NCBI RefSeq assembly: GCF_002895005.1
Contig: NZ_POWF01000007.1
Span: 62,001 to 126,000, forward strand
Direction: 5' to 3'
DNA length: 64,000 bases
Source: Hanstruepera neustonica
GTDB taxonomy: Bacteria; Bacteroidota; Bacteroidia; Flavobacteriales; Flavobacteriaceae
Position 1 is the stretch's first letter. Each line of letters begins with the position of its first letter. Below the pieces are notes generated by a model. That model was not told where the DNA came from. It searched no databases and was given only the letters and a program-made list of their open reading frames with translations. Positions 9,467-17,232 of the stretch are shown here, in pieces. The position numbers and the translations under genes are program-made.

Positions 9467-10774
9467 TTACTTTGTTAAAAACTGCACATAAGCCAGTGCA
9501 TAATTATATTCATATATGGTTTGATAATATTCTAATTGCTTTTGGGCATATTGCGTATCTGCCATGAGCAAATCAGAGGTTTTTTCCAATCCCTCTTCAA
9601 ATCGGTTTTTTCGAATACGAAGTGATTCTTTGGACTGTTCAAGAGCTAATCTTGTTAATTCCAATTTGTTTTGAGCATCTGTCAACATGCGTTTCGCCTT
9701 ATTAAGCTCCAATTGACTTTGCGACACGTATTGTTGGTATTCCAATTTGGATTGTTCAAACTCCGAGCGACTTTTTTGAGCCTTCCCGAAACGTTTGGTG
9801 CCTTGTAAAATATCCCAACTTAATTGGGCTCCTATAATATAGCCATTGGCATTGCCTTGAAAAACATGATCATCATACAATTCATAACTTCCAAAGGCAT
9901 TGAGTCTTGGTAAAAAAGTCATTTTATCAGCTTTGTACATGGTTTCATAAGCATTGGTTGCCAATGACATCGCTTTAATATCTGACCGTTCTTCAGAAAC
10001 CTGTAACTCCTGATTATTTTTTGGAATAACAACCTGCAAGCTATCTGTTGGTTGATAAATGGCTACCTGTTCTTCATTCATTAAAAAGGATAAATAATTG
10101 GATGCATTTTCCACATTACTTTTAGCCGTTTGCAACTGATTTTTAACTTCATTAACCCGAACAGAGACAGCTAATACATCTGACTTTTGTAGATACCCTT
10201 GATTAAAGCTATTCTTGGCCAATCGCTCATTGGCTTCAGCCGTTAGCAGCGCTTGTTCTAGAACCGCTACGCCTTTATAGGCCAATTGCAATTGCATATA
10301 GGCTTGTTCCACCTCCAATTCCAGATAATCTTTGGTGCGTTCGGTCTGTAAGGCAGTTGCCTCCATTTTGGTTTTGGCAGCTTTACGTTGGTAAAAACCA
10401 TCCATGTTAATCAAGGGTTGTTGAATCTCAAACTTGGTAGCAAAGTTTTGCGTCTGTTCAGGATCGTTTAATAGTGCAGGATTAAAATCAGCTGCTGTTA
10501 GACTTTCCTGATTTAATTTAGACCCAAAAGCCATTAAGGGATTAGTAGTGGTAAAACCAGTGTGTGATGCCGTAATGTTAGGCAAGAACACTGCATTGGT
10601 CTGCTTAAAATCAGCTTTTGAAGCATTAAACTGTGCTTCAGAAATCTGTAAGCTGTAATTGGATTCTAGCACCTTATCCAAAGCTTCCGTTTTTCCTAAC
10701 GGAATGCGTTCTTGAGCATGGAGTAAACTCATAAATCCCAGCATTCCCAAAATGATATATGTTTGTCGTTTCAT
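9467..10774 (-). CDS. TolC-family outer-membrane efflux channel
   Basis: The ATG at 10774 is preferred over the longer frame to 10807, because it gives a clean signal peptide (MKRQTYIILGMLGFMSLLHAQ) and the -7 element lies just upstream, inside the longer frame. The mature part has two long helical repeats typical of TolC (for example LEVEQAYMQLQLAYKGVAVL and KSRSEFEQSKLEYQQYVSQ) with strand segments between. It would form the trimeric outer-membrane exit duct of the pump encoded by the next genes. It is the first gene of the operon. Confidence 0.92.
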   Translation of the reverse strand: MKRQTYIILGMLGFMSLLHAQERIPLGKTEALDKVLESNYSLQISEAQFNASKADFKQTNAVFLPNITASHTGFTTTNPLMAFGSKLNQESLTAADFNPALLNDPEQTQNFATKFEIQQPLINMDGFYQRKAAKTKMEATALQTERTKDYLELEVEQAYMQLQLAYKGVAVLEQALLTAEANERLAKNSFNQGYLQKSDVLAVSVRVNEVKNQLQTAKSNVENASNYLSFLMNEEQVAIYQPTDSLQVVIPKNNQELQVSEERSDIKAMSLATNAYETMYKADKMTFLPRLNAFGSYELYDDHVFQGNANGYIIGAQLSWDILQGTKRFGKAQKSRSEFEQSKLEYQQYVSQSQLELNKAKRMLTDAQNKLELTRLALEQSKESLRIRKNRFEEGLEKTSDLLMADTQYAQKQLEYYQTIYEYNYALAYVQFLTK

Positions 10775-10796
10775 AATGTATCTTAAATTTACTTGG

Positions 10797-10804
10797 CAAA
10801 AATA
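10797..10804 (-). promoter_or_regulatory. Putative -7 element of the efflux operon
   Basis: On the minus strand the sequence reads TATTTTTG, matching TAnnTTTG, 22 bases before the chosen TolC start. A TTG lies at 10831-10833 on the same strand, somewhat far for a -33 element. It is a pattern match only. Confidence 0.4.
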
Positions 10805-10900
10805 CATTGGGAAACAAGGGTAGTCAGTAACAAAAGTTACTATGTATATTGTGTTAGATTATGAGACTTCTTTCGTATGATAAAATAAAAAACGCCCAAA

Positions 10901-10926
10901 AAAACGCCCACATGTGTGGGCGTTTT
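10901..10926. terminator. Bidirectional-looking terminator between efflux operon and DUF4870 gene
   Basis: A perfect 12-base inverted repeat, AAAACGCCCACA and TGTGGGCGTTTT, separated by 2 bases. It follows the minus-strand DUF4870 stop by about 20 bases, so it should terminate that gene. The GCCCAC core is the same as in the dnaN terminator. Confidence 0.8.
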
Positions 10927-10946
10927 ACTTACCTCGATTAATCTAA

Positions 10947-11285
10947 CTAACTAATAAAATTAAGAGATAAAGGATATCGTGGTGTTTCGCCATGACTGGC
11001 TTTAATGGCGTTTATAATGGGAAAGGCTATAGATATCAAACCAATAACAATCAAGCCAATAATACCTAATCCAAGAAGCAATATCGCTGGAATACAAAGA
11101 ATGGCATAAACAATTAAACTCAATTGAAAGTTTACAATACGCTTACCTTGTTCATCCATAGCATACACATTGTTCTTTTGAGTAGCCCAGATAATGAGTG
11201 GTACAATAAGCCCTCCAAATCCAGTAACATACGTCAGCAATTGGCTTAAATGTGTTAATACTAATAATTGATTGTCTTGTCTCAT
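10947..11285 (-). CDS. DUF4870 membrane protein
   Basis: A 112-residue protein beginning MRQDNQLLVLTHLSQLLTYV and continuing GGLIVPLIIWATQK, the typical start of the DUF4870 (Tic20-like) family, with four predicted membrane helices and the ending PRYPLSLNFI. The frame is open upstream to 11480, which would add a 65-residue extension with one hydrophobic helix. I chose 11285 because family members start at this Met. The function is unknown. A terminator lies just downstream and another 211 bases upstream. Confidence 0.8.
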   Translation of the reverse strand: MRQDNQLLVLTHLSQLLTYVTGFGGLIVPLIIWATQKNNVYAMDEQGKRIVNFQLSLIVYAILCIPAILLLGLGIIGLIVIGLISIAFPIINAIKASHGETPRYPLSLNFIS

Positions 11286-11495
11286 AATGGTAATTTTAAA
11301 ATGATTGATGTGTTTATGTGACGCTAGTATTTGGATTTCGTTACAAATGGAATGGGATTTATTTCCCGATGCAATATTTAACTTTTCTTTAAAATAAAGG
11401 GTTCCTCGTGTTTGGGCAACAAATAGGATACAAAAAATGCATAAAAAGAGTAAACCAAGAGCAATCATTAATAAATTCACTTACGAATATAACAT

Positions 11496-11524
11496 AAAAA
11501 AACCGCTCGATTTGAGCGGTTTTC
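11496..11524. terminator. Terminator downstream of DUF6266 gene
   Basis: Stem AAACCGCTC (11500-11508) and GAGCGGTTT (11514-11522) with a 5-base loop and A/T runs on both sides. On the minus strand it follows the DUF6266 stop by about 20 bases and gives a T run. Confidence 0.8.
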
Positions 11525-11543
11525 AAATAAAAGCACCAAGCTA

Positions 11544-12185
11544 TTAATTGGCTATCCCAGAGCCTAAATAAGTACTGTTTGATACTTGGCTACCATCGGC
11601 AGTTATAAATGCCATAAATAGCTCTACAGTATCTCCTGCGTAGGTTGTTGGTATTGCAACAATTTGAGTTCCTACTGTTCTGTCTGCTCCATCTGTTAAA
11701 GAAATAGATTCTTTCTTTGATGGATTGTAAACCAATAACATTGCTTTATCGGTAGCGTTGGCGTTACCTTCAGCAGAGTTATCATCCCAGTTAAAAGTTA
11801 CCTCACCAGCTGTTGCAAGATCTGTAGAAGGGTTCAAAGCAGCTGATAAACCTCCCCTACTTACTAATGCGGTTGCATAATCCACCTCAAAGTCTGGTTC
11901 GACCCCTGTGATGGCATTATTCAACACATAAGACATCGCAGCATTAAATGCTGTTTTTTTCACTGCTAAAAACTTATACCCTTTTTGGATAAATGGTTTA
12001 ACAGCTTGAATAAATTCTAAAGTCACAGTAAACTTGTTTCTTTGGTTTACCTGACCTACAGTTCTTGGATTGGCTACACTTGAAGGTTTAATTCTGATGT
12101 AGTCAATTCCTTTCCAGCTTCCACCGATAATGTTTCCAACCTTACCGGAAAGCCCTCCTAAAATTCCTTGAGCAATTTTACCCAT
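11544..12185 (-). CDS. DUF6266 family protein
   Basis: A 213-residue protein opening MGKIAQGILGGLSGKVGNIIGG and then WKGIDYIRIKPSSVANPRT, the diagnostic N-terminus of the Bacteroidota-specific DUF6266 family. There is no signal peptide or membrane helix. The C-terminal half (about 95-213) looks all-beta, with VTFNWDDNSAEGNA and ending ADGSQVSNSTYLGSG. The family is common and often found in variable regions, with no established function. It has its own terminator and a 379-base upstream gap, so it is probably transcribed alone. Confidence 0.8.
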   Translation of the reverse strand: MGKIAQGILGGLSGKVGNIIGGSWKGIDYIRIKPSSVANPRTVGQVNQRNKFTVTLEFIQAVKPFIQKGYKFLAVKKTAFNAAMSYVLNNAITGVEPDFEVDYATALVSRGGLSAALNPSTDLATAGEVTFNWDDNSAEGNANATDKAMLLVYNPSKKESISLTDGADRTVGTQIVAIPTTYAGDTVELFMAFITADGSQVSNSTYLGSGIAN

Positions 12186-12564
12186 AACATAAATAATTTA
12201 AATGAAACTTACTTTTCTTCGGACTTGGTACGGACTTGACACGAAGTTGTACCTTCCGTTGAAATATATGGCAACTTTTATGCTATTCGTTGAATATGGA
12301 TTTTGTTGCTTTAGATTGCTTCCTTTTGCATCAGAAATAAAAAAATGAATATTTTTTTTACAAAGAAAAAGAGAAAAAAGAAAGCCGTTTCTTTGATGGC
12401 GTTGACATACTGTCAAGTTTTTTGGAAAAAATATTGCTGATGGAAAGGGTCTTGAAATTTGCGCCTAAACATAGGTGCAATATTTTTTTCAAAACCCGTA
12501 GGGCTTGAACTTTATAGTATGATAAGCGTGGGATGAGGAAAGCCAGCTATCTTTGCAATCTTTT
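12186..12564. other. Non-coding gap with inverted repeats
   Basis: There is no convincing gene; a 72-codon minus-strand frame (12198-12416) lacks any recognisable features. The gap contains a small palindrome TTGACA-TAC-TGTCAA (12402-12416) and a 12-base inverted repeat, AAAAAATATTGC (12426-12437) and GCAATATTTTTT (12477-12488), enclosing a near-perfect inner stem GCGCCT/AGGTGC (12461-12478). The inner structure could terminate the minus-strand gene ending at 12565 or form part of a leader for the DUF6266 gene. Confidence 0.4.
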
Positions 12565-13623
12565 TTATTCGACATTTAAACCATGTAAGAATGTTAGATC
12601 TTCTTGATTGAACCTTAAAAAGGATTGGTAAATTAATTTGAGTAATACACCTCCGTCTTGATTATTATTTTGTTGACGCCAATTAAGAATAACTGGATTA
12701 GAATTAACCCTTCCCCTAGCAGCTGGACTAAAAGGGGTGACAACATAAATCTCTTTTGTGATTTCTTGTTCATTATTAAAGAAATTATTTTTTGCAGGTA
12801 TAATTATTTTAGCTTTAAATATAATTTTAGATGAGAATGTATTTGATAATTCAGCTCTATTATTGACATTAACCTGTACCCAATTATCATTTTCGATACT
12901 AAATTTAATTATGCAATTTCTATCCTGTAAGGCTCTAAAAAATAGATCAAATGAGTTGGCTGTATTATTTACATTTATTCTTCCTATAATACCATTTAAA
13001 ACATTATTAGCATGAACCTTTAAACCATTGACACTAAATACGCTTGCTGTATTAAATAAAAGCCTATTAACATTATTATTTACAAAAATGTGCTTCAACA
13101 AATCATCGTTTATAACAATATCTCTTAAACATGAATCGCTTGGTGAATATTCTATTCGTTTGGTTGAATCAATAATGTCTGAATAGTTTATACGGCTATC
13201 CTGTAGATAGTTTATCAGAAAATCCTTTGCTGTTAATCTATCAAGTTCTTCAAAGACATGATTAAACAAGTTTTGATCCAGGATATATTGCCAAAGACTT
13301 ATCTTTTTTGTATTGCCATGATAAAATGGAATACCTGGTGCTGACAATAGTCTTTCATTGGGATCGTGTAATGTGTTTAGGTCTTCATTATTTAATAAGA
13401 TATTATCATTTAAGTAACTAATTGGCGGAAATGTTCCTATGATATAATTATCATAATTTTCTAAAGGAAGATCATTTTTATAGGGATGTATTTCAACTGG
13501 TGTTTCATTAGGTAAAACAAAATTATTTTCAATCAGAGCATGGATAAAATTGGTATTCGAATCTTGAATATTATTTAAATATTCATTTTCGTTCATGGCA
13601 GGATTAGTTTTTCTTAAAATCAT
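12565..13623 (-). CDS. Divergent uracil-DNA-glycosylase-superfamily-like protein
   Basis: A 352-residue Asn-rich protein. Motifs in order resemble those of the UDG superfamily (family 6, hypoxanthine-type): IIGTFPPISY (61-70, like the GSxPG loop), FYHGNTKKISLWQY (100-113, like the YYaHPrNxFW motif), INYSDIIDSTKR (145-156, like the WDVL motif) followed by SPSDSCLRDIV, LLFNTASVF (188-196, like the iFFNG strand), and TPFSPAARG (296-304, like the SPaxA motif). Residues 200-290 are an insertion without a match. If real, it would bind damaged or modified bases. It starts 6 bases after the stop of the upstream unknown gene, so they form a pair. An alternative start is Met-10. I infer the family from motif order only. 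Confidence 0.5.
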   Translation of the reverse strand: MILRKTNPAMNENEYLNNIQDSNTNFIHALIENNFVLPNETPVEIHPYKNDLPLENYDNYIIGTFPPISYLNDNILLNNEDLNTLHDPNERLLSAPGIPFYHGNTKKISLWQYILDQNLFNHVFEELDRLTAKDFLINYLQDSRINYSDIIDSTKRIEYSPSDSCLRDIVINDDLLKHIFVNNNVNRLLFNTASVFSVNGLKVHANNVLNGIIGRINVNNTANSFDLFFRALQDRNCIIKFSIENDNWVQVNVNNRAELSNTFSSKIIFKAKIIIPAKNNFFNNEQEITKEIYVVTPFSPAARGRVNSNPVILNWRQQNNNQDGGVLLKLIYQSFLRFNQEDLTFLHGLNVE

Positions 13624-13629
13624 AAAATA

Positions 13630-14058
13630 TCATTTAAATAGATTAGTAATTTCTTCTTTGTTATCTAATATGATGTTGAAACTAAAGGTTTCATTTCTAC
13701 CATCATTCTCGTTAATTTCATTGTATAAGAGTAATTTTCCTGAAACCATAAATACGTTTCTGTTGGTAAACGTTGTATATTCCATCAAACAAGACAAATC
13801 ATCAATAGCGTAATTATTTGCTTGTTCATCAAATTTATAGACTGACATATTCTCAAATTCTACAATATATTTAGCTCCTAACACCTCTACTTTAAAACAC
13901 TTATTGATATGCCCTCCTCTTCTATCAGTCAGGTAATCAAAAATGTTTACATTTTGAAAAAACTTGTCATTATTAGAGTTTAAAAGCACAATATTATTTC
14001 CTGTATACTCAACAAAAATATGGCCTAAAAAAGCCTTTGAAGGATTATTTACTTTCAT
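13630..14058 (-). CDS. Unknown 142-residue protein paired with the UDG-like gene
   Basis: I do not recognise this protein. It has no signal peptide or membrane helix and looks mostly beta-stranded (HIFVEYTGNNIVLLNSNN, FKVEVLGAKYIVEFEN, NVFMVSGKLLLYNEI). Charge is mixed and Asn content is high, as in its partner. It is the first gene of a two-gene unit, with 6 bases to the next start. The high AT content of both genes compared with neighbouring core genes suggests recent acquisition. It may be a partner or immunity-like protein of the UDG-like protein, but nothing proves this. Confidence 0.6.
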   Translation of the reverse strand: MKVNNPSKAFLGHIFVEYTGNNIVLLNSNNDKFFQNVNIFDYLTDRRGGHINKCFKVEVLGAKYIVEFENMSVYKFDEQANNYAIDDLSCLMEYTTFTNRNVFMVSGKLLLYNEINENDGRNETFSFNIILDNKEEITNLFK

Positions 14059-14276
14059 TATTAGTGAATTGATTTTTAACGGATTGAATTAAATGTATAA
14101 CAAACTTTTTTAAGAAAAAACTTGATTTATATCAAAACGTTTTTTTTAAATAATGTAAAGGATTTTAAAAATAAATTCCTTATGAGGTTTTTGATTTACA
14201 GGTTTTTATAAGCAGGTAATCGCGTAGCGTATGGCGATAGCCATAATAGCGAGCCGCCAGCGAGTTGAGCAAGGGT

Positions 14277-14311
14277 GGTGTGGGAAAATAGCCCGATAGG
14301 GCTACCACACC
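14277..14311. repeat. Strong two-part hairpin
   Basis: Outer stem GGTGTGG (14277-14283) with CCACACC (14305-14311); inner stem TAGCCC (14289-14294) with GGGCTA (14299-14304) and a GATA loop; a 5-base bulge GAAAA sits on one side only. All 13 pairs are Watson-Crick. There is no T run, so it is not a simple terminator. Confidence 0.7.
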
Positions 14312-14976
14312 TACGTTGAAAACGCAAGGGTGTCGCAGGTTTTTGATGCCGTTGGCTTTAGCTTGGGTGTAGCGTGGGAAAGCAAGTGTAACAATTGAAT
14401 GAAGCTATTGAAGGATGGTTACCGTTTTTAAATTTTAGCAATTGTGAGTGCTTAACGCTATTTAATTATAAGGATTTAAGTAGATTAAGGAAATTGAGGA
14501 TTATAAAATTTACTAACGAGCAATTGCCAATTTAAAAATGGGTTGTGTCGTGGCTGAAATAGCTGACTGAATGCGTTACTCTTGCTGTGCGTTTGCAATA
14601 TAGAATAATCCGCTTTTGGATTTAAAAGACTATTTAATCAGTTATTAAAGCGGTTTTAAAAGTATTTGGAAATTTGAAATTTCTTGAAGCGGTTATTGTA
14701 TATGCAAAATGGATGCCATCAAAAACTGTGACACCCGTGAACCCACAGGTGGCATAAGCCCATCTATTCCGAAATGAAACCACTTCAAAATAAAACGCTA
14801 CGCTTCATTTTGAAGTCATCACATACGGTCTTTTTATGCTCTAACTTCAATATGATTTATTTTTTTGTGTTTTACATTTCTCATCACGACGCTCTCATAC
14901 CACCTGTGGGTTTTGCCCGCAGCGAACAGCAGGCGAGCCAAATTATGAAGCAGCGGTTGTACCCTTTTTATATTAC

Positions 14977-15021
14977 GCCTGCTTTAGCAGGCTCCATATT
15001 GGGTACCTGCTTTCGCAGGTA
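14977..15021. repeat. Tandem GCAGG palindromes
   Basis: Two related hairpins 12 bases apart: GCCTGC-TTTA-GCAGGC (14977-14992) and TACCTGC-TTTC-GCAGGTA (15004-15021). Outer arms GTACCC (14959-14964) and GGGTAC (15001-15006) add another possible pairing. They resemble the short dispersed CCTGC-loop-GCAGG palindromes seen between genes in many Flavobacteriaceae. Confidence 0.65.
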
Positions 15022-15224
15022 AGGGTGCAAGAGTAGCTGCGGGTGAGGAAGTTGTGTAGTGTGTGAAGTAAAGCAAATACATAGTGCTAACGAGGATGTG
15101 CCACCGCAGTAGTGCTATGTATGTTAAGCACCAATGCTTCGCATTTGTGATTATGCTTTATGGAACAAAATGGAACAACTGACGAACACCTTATTACCTG
15201 CCTACCTCAATTTTTATTAGTAAC

Positions 15225-15320
15225 TTAATTAAAAATTGGTGCTGGAACATACCAACATAATACAGCTATAACTGCTATAGCTATTATTATCATTATAACG
15301 TTAAATTTCCTGTTACTCAT
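15225..15320 (-). CDS. Possible 31-residue single-pass membrane peptide
   Basis: A short frame, MSNRKFNVIMIIIAIAVIA then VLCWYVPAPIFN. A basic N-terminus followed by a 15-17 residue hydrophobic helix and an aromatic, polar end is the layout of a small membrane protein. It lies 60 bases downstream of the universal-stress-protein gene on the same strand, so it could be the last gene of that unit. There is no homologue I recognise. The frame is too short to be certain. Confidence 0.4.
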   Translation of the reverse strand: MSNRKFNVIMIIIAIAVIAVLCWYVPAPIFN

Positions 15321-15380
15321 AAATGCTATACCTTTAACTTAAAGATGAATTCAAAATTTTGTAAAATTGTACATAGCTAC

Positions 15381-16211
15381 TCATTGATGCATAGCTAGAA
15401 CCGTATTTTTTCTTAAGGTTCCCATTGTGGCAATTGCACTTGTTTTATACAACCCCATTTTTCTTAATACATCTGGTTTTTTGTCTAAAATGCACATAAT
15501 ATTCTCTACATGTGACTGTGCATACTCTTCTAGACGATATGATGACTCGATGTATTCAATACCGATTTGTTTATTTAACAATTGTTCTAAATACACTGCT
15601 AGTGAGTTGATATTTTTCGCTGTATTTACCGTGACTTTCTTCTTTTTCTCTAAAACAAAAATGCTTATCTCAAAATTCGTTTTTTCCAATATTTTTATGA
15701 ATTTGCTGATGTCGGATGTATTTATACTTTGCTTGAAATCTGATGCAATTGTCAAGGAAACTTTTTGACCAATAGATGCATTTGGTGGTACAATTAAAAT
15801 AGGGCATGATTTTATTTTCTTTACTATTGCCCTTGTATTTTTTGAAACCTTTGTATCTACACTTCCGGTTATGATCACCAAATCAATGCTAATTTTTTCA
15901 ATGTTTGTTTTGATACCGTTTATTAGCTCCCTATTTTCTGAAATGGCATAAAAGCTATGTTTGTCATTATCGGAATCTAATGTGCAATGTTCAACCAAAG
16001 CACCCAATTGTCTCAATGATTCCTCTTTGGGCTCATCAAAAATGGCATCATCAGCTTGAAGCAATTCAATAGCATTTAAGCCGGAAACGTCATAAGAATA
16101 CGTATTTAAAAAATAAAATTCGCAGTATTCCTCTTTAAGAAGTTCTGTAACGTAATTAATGGCTACAGTACTATTACGAGAAAAATTAGTTGGGATTAAT
16201 ATCTTTTTCAT
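15381..16211 (-). CDS. Universal stress protein, tandem UspA domains
   Basis: A 276-residue cytoplasmic protein starting MKKILIPTNFSRNSTVAINYV, the classic UspA opening. The first Usp domain covers about 1-143, with the end motif CPILIVPPNAS; a diverged second half (148-276) ends with TMGTLRKNTVLAMH. UspA proteins bind nucleotides and support survival in stress; this one lacks a clear G-2x-G-9x-G(S/T) ATP loop in the second half. It is the distal gene of a minus-strand stress cluster. A palindrome lies 57-82 bases before its start. Confidence 0.85.
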   Translation of the reverse strand: MKKILIPTNFSRNSTVAINYVTELLKEEYCEFYFLNTYSYDVSGLNAIELLQADDAIFDEPKEESLRQLGALVEHCTLDSDNDKHSFYAISENRELINGIKTNIEKISIDLVIITGSVDTKVSKNTRAIVKKIKSCPILIVPPNASIGQKVSLTIASDFKQSINTSDISKFIKILEKTNFEISIFVLEKKKKVTVNTAKNINSLAVYLEQLLNKQIGIEYIESSYRLEEYAQSHVENIMCILDKKPDVLRKMGLYKTSAIATMGTLRKNTVLAMHQ

Positions 16212-16266
16212 TTTGTTCTTATTAAAAGTGAATATCCAGTTTACTGCTGTTGAAATTCTTAAGGGT

Positions 16267-16294
16267 AACTGTGAAAGTAGTTACTTTCACGGTT
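16267..16294. promoter_or_regulatory. Palindrome upstream of usp gene
   Basis: GTGAAAGTA-GT-TACTTTCAC (16271-16290) is a perfect 9-base inverted repeat, extended on both sides with one G-T pair. It lies between the helical-protein gene and the usp start. With no T run on the minus strand, it looks more like an operator than a terminator. Confidence 0.4.
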
Positions 16295-16396
16295 GCTTAT
16301 ACACAAAAAAAAAATGAGGCGTTTTGCTATTAATCAAATTTTAAACTATGTTCCCTTTTTAAATTTTTCAGTACTTATTTTATTATTTCATATCCA

Positions 16397-16786
16397 TTAT
16401 TTGCGCTGATATCTGCTTATTATGGTATAGAATTGATTTCTAAAACTGTTACAATCCGTTACAAGTTTCAAATAGTTGGCTCTTCTTTGCTCATGTATTT
16501 TTAGCCGATTTAAATCATATTTAACTTTTCCGTACTCATATTCAGTTTTAAGCTCTTGTTCATATTTACATAAATTTGCCATAATTAGGACGTTGTTCCT
16601 TCTAATTGCTAAAATTGTATTTGAAACAGACATATTTTTAATGAGTTTTTTTTCGATTAATGACATCTGTTCTAATTCACTATTGAAGGCTTCTATAGCC
16701 GCCATCCACATGTGTAATTCATTTAAATCTTTTTTTATACAAAGACGTCTATGTTCATCCATCTTGTGTGATATAATACTGCTCAC
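16397..16786 (-). CDS. Unknown helical protein A of the stress cluster
   Basis: A 129-residue soluble, almost entirely alpha-helical protein rich in Leu, Glu, Lys and Asn, with coiled-coil-like heptads (LHMWMAAIEAFNSELEQMS and HEQRRANYLKLVTDCNSF). It is not a family I can name. Its layout parallels the next upstream gene: an 'L..W...I......EL' first helix and a last helix with RR..YL......FR..F...I. The two are probably paralogues. The gap to that gene is 14 bases, so they are co-transcribed. Confidence 0.7.
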   Translation of the reverse strand: MSSIISHKMDEHRRLCIKKDLNELHMWMAAIEAFNSELEQMSLIEKKLIKNMSVSNTILAIRRNNVLIMANLCKYEQELKTEYEYGKVKYDLNRLKIHEQRRANYLKLVTDCNSFRNQFYTIISRYQRK

Positions 16787-16800
16787 ATGCTTATGTTTAT

Positions 16801-17220
16801 TTAGTCAACACCAACGAGTTTAATTTTCCCATGAATTTTATTGAAAAAATCATCCTTGAGACGTCTGTATTTATCCAAATGGTATAGATAACTTCTTCGG
16901 TAGCTTTCATGTTCTGTGATATAAACCATATCGCAAGCTGTATCTTCGCATTCTACAATATTGGTTCTTGAATTGGAGTATTTAATTAGCGCATTTAACA
17001 AGGTTTGATTTTCATTTTGTTTCTTTTCAAAACGTTTTACAACCGTACTATCATCCAATCTTGTATTGAGGTTATGATTACAGATTGTAATAAGATTGAT
17101 AAGCTCTTTTTCTATATACTTAAGATGGCTAATCCAATTTTCTAATTCCATTGTGTTGATTTTATGTGTTAGATCGACATCGGAATCATGATCAAATAAT
17201 CTATTCTTAAAACCTGCCAT
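16801..17220 (-). CDS. Unknown helical protein B of the stress cluster
   Basis: A 139-residue soluble, mainly helical protein. MELENWISHLKYIEKELINL and HESYRRSYLYHLDKYRRL align by position with helices of its downstream neighbour. A short central segment holds two Cys (VECEDTACDMV). There is no signal peptide. It is 12 bases downstream of the GreA/Rnk-like gene. Function unknown; its position within a stress regulon is the only clue. Confidence 0.7.
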   Translation of the reverse strand: MAGFKNRLFDHDSDVDLTHKINTMELENWISHLKYIEKELINLITICNHNLNTRLDDSTVVKRFEKKQNENQTLLNALIKYSNSRTNIVECEDTACDMVYITEHESYRRSYLYHLDKYRRLKDDFFNKIHGKIKLVGVD

Positions 17221-17232
17221 ACTCTTGTTTTT

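Larger units (their letters stand above)
14059..15224. other. Long structured non-coding block, probable mobile-element remnant
   Basis: About 1.17 kb without a credible gene. From about 14,210 to 15,130 it is visibly richer in G and C than the adjacent genes and packed with hairpins: TATGGC-GATA-GCCATA (14230-14245), a two-part stem at 14277-14311, a pair of distant arms ACCCACAGGTGG (14741-14752) and CCACCTGTGGGT (14900-14911), ACTTCAAAAT/ATTTTGAAGT (14782-14816), and two tandem stems at 14977-14992 and 15004-15021. The 82-codon plus frame at 14774-15022 runs through these hairpins and has no protein-like features. I infer a remnant of an integrative element or a structured RNA locus. Confidence 0.5.

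Noticed and set aside
11359-11374. Far attachment site matching the mnmE 3' end
   Set aside because: Only about 14 of 16 bases agree in AT-rich DNA; one such match is expected by chance in a window this size, so I do not annotate it as att.
11286-11480. N-terminal extension of the DUF4870 frame with a membrane helix
   Set aside because: Family members begin at MRQDNQ-type sequence at 11285. The extra 65 residues are not typical, and the extension may only be an open frame in the intergenic region.
12198-12416. 72-codon minus-strand frame
   Set aside because: No domain, no signal or coding-like composition; it spans the small palindrome TTGACATACTGTCAA and looks like chance in AT-rich DNA.
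14774-15022. 82-codon plus-strand frame in the hairpin-rich block
   Set aside because: It runs through four inverted repeats, has no protein-like pattern, and nothing supports its start.
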